This document shows, piece after piece, positions 17,658 to 26,879 of a DNA stretch of 64,000 bases. The notes under the pieces were generated by a model, which did no database searches, was not told the DNA's origin, and worked only from the letters and a program-made list of their open reading frames with translations. The DNA is from CAVROT01 sp963722905 (GTDB lineage: Bacteria; Pseudomonadota; Alphaproteobacteria; Rhodobacterales; Rhodobacteraceae). The number at the start of each line of letters is the position of its first letter. The first letter of the stretch is position 1. Both the position numbers and the translations under genes were made by a program. Location of the stretch: NCBI GenBank assembly GCA_963722905.1, contig CAVROT010000004.1, positions 62,001 through 126,000 of the forward strand, in the 5' to 3' direction.

Positions 17658-19219
17658 GCCGTCCATCGGTAGAGCCAGACCTCGCTCAGCGCGGCACCCC
17701 CGCCGATAAGCTGCACGCGCATCTCGGCATGAGCCTCATCGCCCGGATCGAAGGCGAAGGCGACGCGCGCACCGCCCGTTTCGGGATTGCGCTGGACGAT
17801 GCCGGGGCCCGTCGTTCCCGCGCTCGCGCGGATCAGCGAGTCCACATCGTCCAGATCGGCCAGCGTCACGTCGTTGGGCGAAAAATCTATGGCGACGATC
17901 ATGCCGCCGTCGGGGTGCCCGCCGATGCGGGTATTCGTCACATGCGAAAGGCCCTCGACCGTCGCGGGTTCGGTATCGGCCCAGTCCATCGTATAGGTGA
18001 AGCGATGCTCTGCGCCCGCATCCATCCCGCCGCGCGGCCGCCAGTAGGAGACGATGTTGTCGAAGATCTCGCGATCCGTCGGGATCTCCACCAGCGTCAC
18101 GGCGCCCGGTCCCCAGTCCTCGCCCGGGACTATCCAGACGCCGGGGCGCCGGTGATAGAGCAATTCGAGGTCTGCGAAATCCTCGAAACGACGCGACCGC
18201 TGCATCAGGCCGAAGCCGCGCGGCCCGTCGTCGCCGAACGCGCTGACCTGAAGGGTCCGCGGATTGCCCATGGGGCGCCACAGCACCTCGCCGGCTCCGG
18301 TATGCATCAAGAGACCGTCGCTATCGTGCACGGCCGGGCGGAAATCGGAAAATCGGTCACGGATTGTCTCGTCGAACAGGAACATGGACGTCAGGGGCGC
18401 AATACCGACATGGCCGACATCGTTCCGTGCGAAGATCGTCGCCTCGACCGCCATGCGCGTGATCTCGCCGGGCGTGATCGCGAACCGGTAGGCGCCGGTC
18501 ACGCTGGGTCCGTCCATCAGGGCGTGGATGACGTAGGTCCCCGTACCGGGTTCCGGGCGCTCGACCCAGAAGGCGACGAACTCCGGGAACTCCTCGCCAG
18601 AGGGCTCGGCGGTGTCGACGGCGATGCCGCGCGCCGACAGTCCGTAGGTCTCGCCGGTGCCGATGGCGCGGAAGTAGCTGGCGCCCTGAAAGACGGCGAA
18701 TTCGGTGAAGATGCCCTTGGTCTCCAGCTCGGACCGCAGGCGCAGACCGGAATAGCCCAGCGTCGGGCCATCCGGCAGGTCGGGCATCTTGTCGGTTCGG
18801 TCGAAGACTGCGGCGTCGAAAACCAGGGGCCGCGCCTGCCCGTCCTCGACGCCCGAGATCTCGACCGGCGACGGAAAATAGAGGCCCGGCGCGAAGACGT
18901 CCAGGCGGACCGGCACGTCGCTTCCCTGCCACAGGGCATGCCGGTCGGGGAACCACATGGACTTGTACTGTTCGTAGGTCAGGTCGATCCATTCCTGCGG
19001 CACGGTCGGGCGCGGGGCGTAGTCGCGGCCGGCCATTTCGCGGGCGCGCGCCACGAGGTCCTCGGGCACGAATGGCACGGGGTCGCCCAGGCTCAGGCCG
19101 GGACCGGGCGCCGTGCCGTTCTGCTCGGCCGCAACGGCCGTATCCGTCGACTGGGCCACGCCCGACCGTGCCGCGAGCATCGCCGCCACCGTTCCCAGAA
19201 ATCCGCGCCGTTGCATCAT
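17654..19219 (-). CDS. opgG: Periplasmic glucan biosynthesis protein, MdoG/OpgG-OpgD family
   Basis: 521 residues. The start MMQRRGFLGTVAAMLAARSG carries a twin-arginine motif (RRGFL), so it is probably exported folded through Tat; in E. coli that property belongs to the paralogue OpgD, so assignment between OpgG and OpgD is open. The body matches the MdoG family (PQEWIDLTYEQYKSMWF near the N-terminus, HALMDGPSVTGAYRF mid-protein, RPRGGMDAG towards the end). Recent work on the family points to beta-glucanase-type activity on the glucan backbone. The ATG overlaps the opgC stop by 4 bp. Confidence 0.92.
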   Translation of the reverse strand: MMQRRGFLGTVAAMLAARSGVAQSTDTAVAAEQNGTAPGPGLSLGDPVPFVPEDLVARAREMAGRDYAPRPTVPQEWIDLTYEQYKSMWFPDRHALWQGSDVPVRLDVFAPGLYFPSPVEISGVEDGQARPLVFDAAVFDRTDKMPDLPDGPTLGYSGLRLRSELETKGIFTEFAVFQGASYFRAIGTGETYGLSARGIAVDTAEPSGEEFPEFVAFWVERPEPGTGTYVIHALMDGPSVTGAYRFAITPGEITRMAVEATIFARNDVGHVGIAPLTSMFLFDETIRDRFSDFRPAVHDSDGLLMHTGAGEVLWRPMGNPRTLQVSAFGDDGPRGFGLMQRSRRFEDFADLELLYHRRPGVWIVPGEDWGPGAVTLVEIPTDREIFDNIVSYWRPRGGMDAGAEHRFTYTMDWADTEPATVEGLSHVTNTRIGGHPDGGMIVAIDFSPNDVTLADLDDVDSLIRASAGTTGPGIVQRNPETGGARVAFAFDPGDEAHAEMRVQLIGGGAALSEVWLYRWTA

Positions 19220-20433
19220 ACCGTCACCTTTCGCCGCCAGGGCTGCGATTTGAACCACCCGACGCCGTAGGCCACCGCCGTGATCGACGCCGCGCCCAGA
19301 ATGTTGACCCACAGCATCGACAAGTGCGTCCGGCCCACGACGTCGAAGATCACGCCGAGGATCCGTGCCAGGAACATCGACGCCACGAAGACCGCCAGCG
19401 ACTGCTGGCCGACCTTCGTGACGGCGGCCAACGCACCGCGCCATACCGTGGCCAGCAGGTGGTCGCCGCGAGGCGGCAGCAATCGGTGCCCGCCCACGCC
19501 CGCCGCCGCCCAGGCAAGGTAAGCCAGGGCGAGGAAGTGGACGTAGCGCAGAATCCCGAAATCGGACTTGTCGATGAGGACCTTCCAGTCGCTGCGCCAC
19601 GCCCGGATCTCGGGCACGGCACCGTAGACGCGGTAGTAGGCGAAGGGCACGGTACCCAGCACGACGACCGCCGCCAGGATCAGAAGGCGACGGTCAACCG
19701 GCGGTGCGGGAAGCCATCCCGACATCAGCGCAAAGCCGGTATAGAAGACCAGTTGCCAGGCGAAGGGATTGAAGAACCACGACCGGTCCGACCAGGGCTC
19801 GGCCGGCAGGGACAGCCATCCCAGCGTCGCCATTGCCCACAGGCCCAGAACCGCCGCGCCCGCCAGCCGGGTGTCGACGCGGGCCAGCGCGACGAAGATG
19901 GGCATCATCGCCAGGATCGCGAGGTACATTGGCAGGATGTCGAAGTAGTTCGGCACGTATGTCAGCGTCAGGAAGGACGGAAGCGTGATCGCCGTCATGG
20001 AGAAGAACGGATGCAGGTTCAGCTGTCCGACGTAGTCCTTTTCGAACCAGCCCGACGCGTTCAGCATCGCCATCGTGGCCGCCACCGCGATGAAGAGCGC
20101 CACATGCGCCCAGTAGACCTGCCATACGCGATGGCCGACGCGCGCCGCCCCCATGGCAATACCGCGTTCGCGGAACACCTTGCCGAACGCGATGGCCGAG
20201 GCCATGCCCGAGCAGAAGACGAATATCTCCGTCGCGTCGGAGAACCCGAACCGGGCCGGAATCCAGAGGGCCAGCCAGTCGTTGGGGACATGCGCGATGA
20301 GGATGAAGAACATCGCGCAGCCCCGATAGAAATCGAGCCGCGGGTCCCGTGACACGACGGCCACACCCGAGATCGAGGCCACCGGCTCTGTGTCTCGGGT
20401 CGGTGTCGTGGAATGGGGATCGGCCAGGGTCAT
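19216..20433 (-). CDS. opgC: OpgC family acyltransferase for periplasmic glucans
   Basis: 405 residues, polytopic, with about ten hydrophobic segments and the N-terminal motif RDPRLDFYRGCAMFFILIAHVPND shared by OpgC-type proteins. In Rhodobacter sphaeroides OpgC adds succinyl groups to the glucans at the inner membrane. Here it is the first gene of the operon and overlaps opgG by 4 bp. No clear ribosome-binding site is seen before the ATG at 20433. Its closeness to opgG and opgH supports the role better than sequence alone. Confidence 0.88.
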   Translation of the reverse strand: MTLADPHSTTPTRDTEPVASISGVAVVSRDPRLDFYRGCAMFFILIAHVPNDWLALWIPARFGFSDATEIFVFCSGMASAIAFGKVFRERGIAMGAARVGHRVWQVYWAHVALFIAVAATMAMLNASGWFEKDYVGQLNLHPFFSMTAITLPSFLTLTYVPNYFDILPMYLAILAMMPIFVALARVDTRLAGAAVLGLWAMATLGWLSLPAEPWSDRSWFFNPFAWQLVFYTGFALMSGWLPAPPVDRRLLILAAVVVLGTVPFAYYRVYGAVPEIRAWRSDWKVLIDKSDFGILRYVHFLALAYLAWAAAGVGGHRLLPPRGDHLLATVWRGALAAVTKVGQQSLAVFVASMFLARILGVIFDVVGRTHLSMLWVNILGAASITAVAYGVGWFKSQPWRRKVTV

Positions 20434-20560
20434 ATGCGTCGGATCGGCGTCCTTGGATGCGCGGGGGAAACTATCGTCTCGGAGGGCCCAACGCGCGAAG
20501 CAGGCAAATGGATCACGGCGGTCCAGCGATCAAGGCGGTGAACCGGCGGCAGACGCAGCG

Positions 20561-21919
20561 TCATGCAACAGGCGCGCTCCGATCTGCAACCCGAGCGTGT
20601 GCAAGCCTTTCTTCCCGCAACCGGGTGAACCTGTCGGCGGTGCCGCCCCGCCGCCGCGTGCGGTCGGCAAGGACGGCCGACACGTCATCGAGGCGACCGG
20701 CCCGCAGGCCCGCGTCTATGGTGATCCGCTCGAAGACGTCGCGCTGCGCGATGCTGCCGCCGATGTCCTGCATGTGCGGACGTGCCGCCGAAAGCGCGGC
20801 GAAGGCAGCGTCGTAGCGGCCCGCACCGAACGCGGCCAGGCCCTCGGCCGCCGAATGGCCGGGGCAGGCGGCCACGGCGCCAGCCTCGGACGGGATGCGC
20901 CCGCTGCTTGCCAACCGCGCGACCAGTTGGTCCTTGGCACCCGCGCGGTCGTCCCCCGCCAGAGCCAGCATGTAGTGCAGGTCGGCGAAGACGAGGCAGG
21001 CGTCATGGGTCCGGGCCGCCGACAGGTCGGCCAGTTCGCACCAGCGGTCGCCGACGGACACGCCCTCCAGCTCCAGCCGCATCAGCAGCGAGGTCGCATT
21101 GGCGATGTCGCGGTAGTCGTCGGTGCGCTCGGCACGGACGCGCGTGTCGTAGAGGTGCAGCGCGTCGTCGGTCCGGCCGGCATCCAGCAGCATCAGCGCC
21201 TTGTGCCACCAGACGTGATAGCGGAAGTTGTTGCATTCCAGCCAGGCGCCCGCGCGGTCGTCGATCAGTGCCAGCCCCGCGACCGCATCGGCGCGCATGT
21301 CGTGGACATGCGTGACCGCATGCAGGCCCCAGGCGTCGTCCGGCGCCAGGTCGAGGCCCGCGTGGCCGGCACGCTCGGCGTTATCGAAATCTCCGGTCTC
21401 TTCCAGCGTGAAGGCATGGCATCCCAGAACGAAGCCCTCCAGCGGATGATCGCGGTGCGCATCCATCACGGACTCGACCGCAGCGCGCATCCCGGCGGCG
21501 TCACCAGTGAGAAACCGGATCGCCTGTCCGGCCTTGAGGCTCAGGGTGTCGCGCGGCTGCACGGCAATTGCCGCATCCATGGCCGCCACGGCGGCAGACG
21601 GTCGCCCGTCGAGCCATCCGCGCAAGCCGTCGCACCAGAGGCGCGCCCGCGTGCCGCCACCGCCCTGCGACAGGGCAGCATCGGCCGCGTCGCTGGCCGA
21701 ACGGGCGACCTCGACCATCTCGGCGCGTCCCAGGAGAAGCGAGAAGATGCCGCGCGTCGCATGGCCCAGCGCGAACCCCGGTTCGGCCTCCAGCACGGCC
21801 CCCAGCCGTTGCGGCGTCGCGGTGCCGTGCGCGAGGAAGGCGCGGATCATCGCGTTCCAGTCGTCCAGCGCACCGCGCGCGGTCAATCCGGTCTCACACC
21901 CGCAAACGTCAATCGCCAT
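20561..21919 (-). CDS. Tetratricopeptide-repeat protein, TTC38-like
   Basis: 452 residues, no signal peptide. Helical repeats run through the whole protein, with a conserved stretch WGLHAVTHVHDMRAD and NNFRYHVWWHKALMLLDAGR typical of the TTC38/StaR-like family found in bacteria and animals. The function of the family is not established. I chose the ATG at 21919 (MAIDVCGCETG); an ATG 12 bp upstream is equally possible. The gene stands alone between opgC and the CoA-transferase gene, all on the minus strand, with intergenic gaps of 127 and 245 bp. Confidence 0.82.
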   Translation of the reverse strand: MAIDVCGCETGLTARGALDDWNAMIRAFLAHGTATPQRLGAVLEAEPGFALGHATRGIFSLLLGRAEMVEVARSASDAADAALSQGGGGTRARLWCDGLRGWLDGRPSAAVAAMDAAIAVQPRDTLSLKAGQAIRFLTGDAAGMRAAVESVMDAHRDHPLEGFVLGCHAFTLEETGDFDNAERAGHAGLDLAPDDAWGLHAVTHVHDMRADAVAGLALIDDRAGAWLECNNFRYHVWWHKALMLLDAGRTDDALHLYDTRVRAERTDDYRDIANATSLLMRLELEGVSVGDRWCELADLSAARTHDACLVFADLHYMLALAGDDRAGAKDQLVARLASSGRIPSEAGAVAACPGHSAAEGLAAFGAGRYDAAFAALSAARPHMQDIGGSIAQRDVFERITIDAGLRAGRLDDVSAVLADRTRRRGGTADRFTRLREERLAHARVADRSAPVA

Positions 21920-22164
21920 GCCCGCACCCATGCACTGTGTCGCCAGCCTAGCCTGTCGCGAGGCCTGCAACCTGCTATGCCATCCAGCGCGCCCGATAGC
22001 CGCCCGGTCCACATAAAGGTGAAGAGTTGCTGAGATCGCGTGATCTGGTGGGTCGATAGGCAGCGGAATGCCGATTGGGGGCCGCCGCGCACCTGATTTG
22101 GGCACAATGACATCGTGACGTCCCACGCACCATCACCGTAGGCAGGGCATGCCGGGATGCCCGG

Positions 22165-23394
22165 TCAGTCCGCGCCACGCGACCAACGCGCGATCACGGC
22201 ATCGGTGTCGGCGCCCATGCGGGGCGGCGAACGGCGGTAGCTGACGGGCGTGGCCGACAACTTCAGCGGATTTCCCAGGAGGCGAACCGTCCCTGCGGCC
22301 GCGTCATCGGACGGCTGCTCGACCACCATGCCGCGCGCCTGCGCCTGCGGGGATTCCAGTGCCTCGGCCACGTCGTGGATCGGTCCGCAGGGCACTCCGG
22401 CGCCGCGCAGCCGCTCAAGCACGGTGTGGGTCGAGAGGGCGCGAAGAGCGCCGTCGATGGCGGCTTTCAGCGAATCGCGCGCCGCCAGCCGGGCCGGATT
22501 GGTGGCGTAGTGCGGATCGGCCGGCAAGCCGGCCAGCCCGGTCACGGCGCAGAACCGTACGAACTGCGCGTCGTTGCCGACCGCGACGATCACATGGCCG
22601 TCGGCGGTGGGAAAGACGTCGTATGGCGCGATGTTCGGATGGCCGTTGCCGCGCCGTGCCGGCACCTGCCCGGTGGCCAGCGTATTCGTGCCCTCGTTGA
22701 TCAGCCACGCCATCTGGCTGTCGACCAGGGCAAGGTCGATGTGCTGGCCCTCGCCGGTCCGGTCCCGGTGGCGAAGGGCGGCAAGGATACCCACCGCCGC
22801 ATACATGCCGCACATCACGTCGGCGATGCCGACGCCCACTTTCATCGGCGGGCCGTCGGGCGCGCCCGTCAGGCTCATGATACCGCCGAATCCCTGCGCC
22901 ATCAGGTCGTAGCCCGGCAGATCCCGGTTGGGGCCGGTCTGCCCGAACCCCGAGATCGAGCAGTAGACCAGACCCGGATGCCGCCCCCTCAGCGTCGCGT
23001 GGTCCAGCCCGTACTTCGCCAGCCCGCCCGGCTTGTAGTTTTCGATCACCACGTCGGCGCGGGCGGCCAGCGCGGTGACGAGGTCGCGCCCGCCGGCGGT
23101 GGTCAGGTCGGCCGCGACCGACTGCTTGTTACGATTGGCAGCCAGATAGTAGGCGCTGAGCTCGCGCGCGTCGTCGACATAGGGCGGACCCCAGGCGCGG
23201 GTGTCGTCGCCTCCGGTCCGGGGGTTCTCGATCTTGAGGACGGTGGCGCCGAGGTCGCCCAGAAGCTGCGTGCAGGTGGGCCCGGCCAGAATGCGGCTGA
23301 GATCCAGTACGATCAGCCCGTCCAATGCCCCCGGAGCGTCAGTCGCGCCAAACCCAGAGCGGTCGGGAGCAGAGCCGTCAGATCCGTCCGTCAT
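22165..23394 (-). CDS. Class III (CaiB/BaiF/Frc family) CoA-transferase
   Basis: 409 residues, normal for the family. N-terminal VLDLSRILAGPTCTQLLGDLGA and NYKPGGLAKYGLD are typical; the catalytic aspartate is the D of PGYDLMAQGFGG. These enzymes move CoA between a thioester and a free acid. The substrate cannot be told. It is the last gene of a three-gene operon, overlapping the ThDP enzyme by 17 bp, with GAGAGG 8 nt before the ATG. The pairing of a class III CoA-transferase with a ThDP enzyme recalls Frc/Oxc of oxalate metabolism, but the partner here looks more like an acetolactate synthase than an oxalyl-CoA decarboxylase. Confidence 0.9.
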   Translation of the reverse strand: MTDGSDGSAPDRSGFGATDAPGALDGLIVLDLSRILAGPTCTQLLGDLGATVLKIENPRTGGDDTRAWGPPYVDDARELSAYYLAANRNKQSVAADLTTAGGRDLVTALAARADVVIENYKPGGLAKYGLDHATLRGRHPGLVYCSISGFGQTGPNRDLPGYDLMAQGFGGIMSLTGAPDGPPMKVGVGIADVMCGMYAAVGILAALRHRDRTGEGQHIDLALVDSQMAWLINEGTNTLATGQVPARRGNGHPNIAPYDVFPTADGHVIVAVGNDAQFVRFCAVTGLAGLPADPHYATNPARLAARDSLKAAIDGALRALSTHTVLERLRGAGVPCGPIHDVAEALESPQAQARGMVVEQPSDDAAAGTVRLLGNPLKLSATPVSYRRSPPRMGADTDAVIARWSRGAD

Positions 23395-24991
23395 AGGCGC
23401 CCCTCTCGATATGCGCCGCGATGACGGTGAATCGCTCCGCCGCCAGCGCACCCTCGAGCGCAGCGCGCAGACCGTCGCGGTCGTGAACGTCGTGGCCCGC
23501 ACCGCCGAAGGCCCGGCCCACGGCCGCGATGTCGTGGCGCGCGAAGTCCACGCCGAGGTTCGGCAATTGGCGACCGCGCTGCTTCATCTCGATCAGCGCC
23601 AGCGAGGCGTCGACGAAGACGACGAAGATGACGCGCGCGCTCAGCTCGGCCGCGGTGGCGAGTTCGCCCGCGACCATCAGGAAACCCGCGTCGCCGCTGA
23701 AGGATACCACCGGGCGGTCGGGCGACGCCAGCTTGGCGCCGATGGCAAGCGGCACGGCGCACCCCATGGTGCAAAGCCCCGACGACTGCATCAGCCCGCG
23801 CGGCTCGTCGCAGCGCCACATCTGGCTGAGGAGGATCCGGTGCGCGCCGCTGTCGGCAGTGGCCAGCGTCCCGGCGGGCAGCACGGCGCGGCACGTGTCG
23901 ACCACGGCGGCCGGGCCCCAGGCCTCGTCCGACGGAAAGACGTCGGCCAAAGCGGACCGGGCCGCCGCGACCTCGCCCTCCGGCCATGTGTCGGCGCGTG
24001 GCTCCGGCGTGAGCGCATCCAGAGTGGCGGCGACGTCGCCTACGACATTGACGCTCGCCTGATGCATGTGGTGATCGTTCGGAACGGCGGTGACGTCGAT
24101 CACGGGCTTGCGCCGCGGATTCCAGGGGTCGCGCCAGCCGGTGCGCATCTCGATCGGGTCGTAGCCCGCGCAGAGGATCGCGTCGGCCCGGTCCAGCAGC
24201 GGCAGCAGGACGCGGTCGGCCTTCGGCGACAGGCCCGCGCCGCCCAGCGACAGGGGATGATTTTCCGCCAGCAGTCCCTTGGCCTTGTAGGTCGTGACGA
24301 CCGGGGCGCCGAGGGCCTCCGCCAGCGCCGCCAGCTGCGGGCCGGCATCGCCGTTTACCGCATCGACGCCGGCGACGATCAGCGGCCGGCGGGCGGCGGC
24401 CAGCGTGGCGCGCAGATCGGCCAGAACCGCGGCGGCCGGCACCACGGGCACCGCGGCGGGACGCGGCGGCGGGGCGGCGGCCGGGACCTGCGCGTCGGCG
24501 ACGCCGATGGGCACGTCTATATGGACCGGACCCGGCCGGCCCTCGGTCGCCATGGCCACGGCCTTGTCGGCGATCACGTGGGCGGCGCCGGCACCAAGGG
24601 TGAAGCTGCCCTTGGTGATCGCGCGGAAGACCGCCGGTTGGTCGAGAACCTGATGGGTGTAGGTCTGCGCCTCGTCGGCATCGATGCAGCCGGTCAGTAC
24701 GATCAGCGGCACACGGTCCTGGAGTGCGTTGGCCACGACGTTGACGCCGTTCAGCGCACCGGGCCCCACCGTCGCGACCAGAATGCCCGGCGCGCCGTCG
24801 CGGTGGTGCACGCCCTCGGCCATGAAGCCCGCGGCATTCTCGTGGCGCGCCAGCACGAAACGGATGCCGGCCCGCTCCAGCGCGTCGATCAGCGTCAGGA
24901 CCTCGCCGCCGGGCATGCCGAAGGCATGGCGGCATCCGGCGGCTTGCAGGCGGCGGGCCAGCGCGTCGGCGGCGCGGATCGTCCCGGTCAC
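23378..24991 (-). CDS. Thiamine diphosphate-dependent enzyme, acetolactate-synthase-like
   Basis: 537 residues with the three ThDP-enzyme domains in order: PYR domain with the activating Glu51 (ARHENAAGFMAEG), the central domain, and the PP domain. The diphosphate motif near residue 430 reads GDAGFLM rather than the usual GDG, and the segment expected to end in NN reads FVVFVDASLAL, so metal binding may differ. The GTG start overlaps the IMPase-family stop by 4 bp (GTGA). No small regulatory subunit gene is adjacent, so it is unlikely to be the anabolic acetohydroxyacid synthase. Likely a 2-oxoacid decarboxylase or carboligase working with the CoA-transferase. Confidence 0.85.
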   Translation of the reverse strand: MTGTIRAADALARRLQAAGCRHAFGMPGGEVLTLIDALERAGIRFVLARHENAAGFMAEGVHHRDGAPGILVATVGPGALNGVNVVANALQDRVPLIVLTGCIDADEAQTYTHQVLDQPAVFRAITKGSFTLGAGAAHVIADKAVAMATEGRPGPVHIDVPIGVADAQVPAAAPPPRPAAVPVVPAAAVLADLRATLAAARRPLIVAGVDAVNGDAGPQLAALAEALGAPVVTTYKAKGLLAENHPLSLGGAGLSPKADRVLLPLLDRADAILCAGYDPIEMRTGWRDPWNPRRKPVIDVTAVPNDHHMHQASVNVVGDVAATLDALTPEPRADTWPEGEVAAARSALADVFPSDEAWGPAAVVDTCRAVLPAGTLATADSGAHRILLSQMWRCDEPRGLMQSSGLCTMGCAVPLAIGAKLASPDRPVVSFSGDAGFLMVAGELATAAELSARVIFVVFVDASLALIEMKQRGRQLPNLGVDFARHDIAAVGRAFGGAGHDVHDRDGLRAALEGALAAERFTVIAAHIERGAYDGRI

Positions 24992-25917
24992 GGCGCCGCC
25001 CCGGGTCGCGCGGCGTCCAGCGCCCGGTCCAGCCGGACGTGAAGTGCGCCCGCCAGCGCGGCCCCGGTGGCGGCGACGAGGCGTCCCTCGTGGATCGTCG
25101 GCGCGTAGGACCCGCCGCCCGACAGCGACACATGCGCGCCCGCCTCCTGCGCGACCAGCACGCCGGCGGCATGGTCCCAGGGCTTCAACGCCCCGGCGAT
25201 CAGGAAATCCGTCTGTCCCAGCGCCAGCATGCGCCATTCGTGGCAGGAGCAGCGCAGGTTGTCGATGCGCCCCGCGTCGGGCCAGGCCGACGCCAGCGCG
25301 GCGGCGAACCCGGCGGGAAACGCGGCGATCGACATATAGCCAGACGCGCCCTCGACAGGGCAGGCCGGCGACGCCCGCAGCCTGCGGGGCGCGGCACCGG
25401 GCCGCACGTACCACGCGCCGCCGCCCAGCGTCGCGACGACCCAGTCGTCCATGACCGGATCGTAGAGGACGCCCGCCCGTGTCGTCCCGTCGACCGTCAC
25501 GGCCAGGATCATGCCGAAGGTCGCGAGGCCCCGCGCATAGTTCGATGTGCCGTCGATGGGGTCGACGATCACGCACGTGCCGTCCCGGCCGATCCGGTCG
25601 AGGATCCCCGGGTCGGCGGCGGTCGCCTCTTCCCCGACGATGGCGGCGTCGGGCAGGATACGGGCGATCCCGTCGGCGATGGCGGCCTCGGCGGCGCGGT
25701 CGGCCACCGTGACCAGGTCGTCAGGTCCCGACTTCGTGTCGATGGCACCCTCCGGCAGCGCGCGAAAGAGCGGCATCACCTCGGCGCGGCCCACCCGGCG
25801 CAGCAGCTCGATCGACGCGTCGAGATCGCGGTCGCGGATAACGCGCGCAGGGTGCGCGTTGTCGCCCGAGCCGGCCAGGCGGCCGAATCCGGGCGGCGGT
25901 GAAGGGTCGGGCGGCAT
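24988..25917 (-). CDS. Inositol-monophosphatase-family phosphatase
   Basis: 309 residues. Metal-binding motifs are intact: GEEAT, DPIDGTSNYARGL and WDHAAGVLVAQEAGA, so it is a Mg-dependent, Li-sensitive-type phosphatase. Members act on inositol phosphate, histidinol phosphate, PAP or fructose-1,6-bisphosphate. The first gene of a three-gene operon with a ThDP enzyme and a CoA-transferase (4-bp overlap), an unusual setting that hints at a specific phosphorylated substrate rather than housekeeping inositol phosphate. The N-terminal 25 residues are not conserved and the start may be later. Confidence 0.87.
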   Translation of the reverse strand: MPPDPSPPPGFGRLAGSGDNAHPARVIRDRDLDASIELLRRVGRAEVMPLFRALPEGAIDTKSGPDDLVTVADRAAEAAIADGIARILPDAAIVGEEATAADPGILDRIGRDGTCVIVDPIDGTSNYARGLATFGMILAVTVDGTTRAGVLYDPVMDDWVVATLGGGAWYVRPGAAPRRLRASPACPVEGASGYMSIAAFPAGFAAALASAWPDAGRIDNLRCSCHEWRMLALGQTDFLIAGALKPWDHAAGVLVAQEAGAHVSLSGGGSYAPTIHEGRLVAATGAALAGALHVRLDRALDAARPGAAP

Positions 25918-26048
25918 CGCGTGTCCTCTTTCCGTCGCGCCCAGCTACAGGATGACGGCCCGGGTGGGAACGCCCCGTCGCCCGCCGGCTATATACGCCC
26001 AGCGAGTCCTCGGGCGGGCCTTGCGTCGCGTCCGGCGCACAGGTCCCG

Positions 26049-26109
26049 GTGACGCCACCTCGGGGGGACCGACCTCGCTGGCACAACCGACGCGGGCCGT
26101 GACGCCACC
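26049..26109. repeat. Direct repeat upstream of dps
   Basis: GTGACGCCACC occurs at 26049-26059 and again at 26099-26109, with similar flanks, so the copies are offset by exactly 50 bp. They lie about 95-150 bp upstream of dps in the 285-bp divergent gap shared with the IMPase-family gene. The spacing, close to five helical turns, would suit paired regulator binding; no known box is recognised. Confidence 0.4.
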
Positions 26110-26202
26110 CGAGGGAACGGAGGGCGCAGCGGTGGCGTTTGGCAGATCCGCGAAGCGCTCGCATTTGGGTGCGCGCCTTTCCCGAACAGCACGGAGACGA
26201 CC

Positions 26203-26682
26203 ATGCCCGAGACCTTTGCCGCCGACATCACGCAGGACACCCGCAAGCGGATGATAGACCTGCTGAACGCCAACCTCGCCGGGATGATCGCCCTGACGCT
26301 GTCGGTCAAGCAGGCCCACTGGAACCTCAAGGGCCCGGGCTATATCGGCGTGCACGAGCTGCTGGACGAGGTCGCCGACCGCCTGCGCGACGGCGCCGAT
26401 CTGATGGCCGAACGGGCGGTGATCCTGGGCGGCTTCGCGCGCGGAACCGTCGAGGTGGCGGCCGACGCCCCGATGATCGACCCCTACCCGGTCGAGCTGG
26501 CGGACATCGTCCAGCATATCGAAGAGCTGAAGCAGCGGTTCATGACCATCGGCGGTTCGGTCCGGCGCGCCATCGACGAGGCCGGCGAGGCCGGCGACGA
26601 GGACACTGCCGACCTCTTCACCGAAGTCAGCCGCCAGATCGACAAGGACGCCTGGTTCATCGGCGCGAACGCACCGGCCTGA
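26203..26682 (+). CDS. dps: DNA-protecting ferritin-like protein Dps
   Basis: 159 residues, the normal length. The sequence LTLSVKQAHWNLKGPGYIGVHELLDEV carries the His and Asp/Glu ferroxidase ligands of Dps at the dimer interface. Dps dodecamers oxidise and store iron with hydrogen peroxide and protect DNA in stress and stationary phase. CGGAGACGACC precedes the ATG. It opens a short plus-strand group with an SDR and a GH13 gene. A pair of direct repeats lies upstream. Confidence 0.95.
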   Translation: MPETFAADITQDTRKRMIDLLNANLAGMIALTLSVKQAHWNLKGPGYIGVHELLDEVADRLRDGADLMAERAVILGGFARGTVEVAADAPMIDPYPVELADIVQHIEELKQRFMTIGGSVRRAIDEAGEAGDEDTADLFTEVSRQIDKDAWFIGANAPA

Positions 26683-26879
26683 GGCAGGATCCGCCGCGCT
26701 GCAGTGCCGGGCGCCGGGCCAGACCTGCGACATGTTGCCCGTCCCGTCGGCGCTGCGGCCCGGAACCCCGGCCGCCGCCGCCGGTTGACCGTGGAATCGG
26801 GGCGGTGGCCGGAGGCGCCCGACACCGGGGTACGCCCGGCCGCCCATCCGAACCGAATGCCAGAGACGGAGACAAGATC

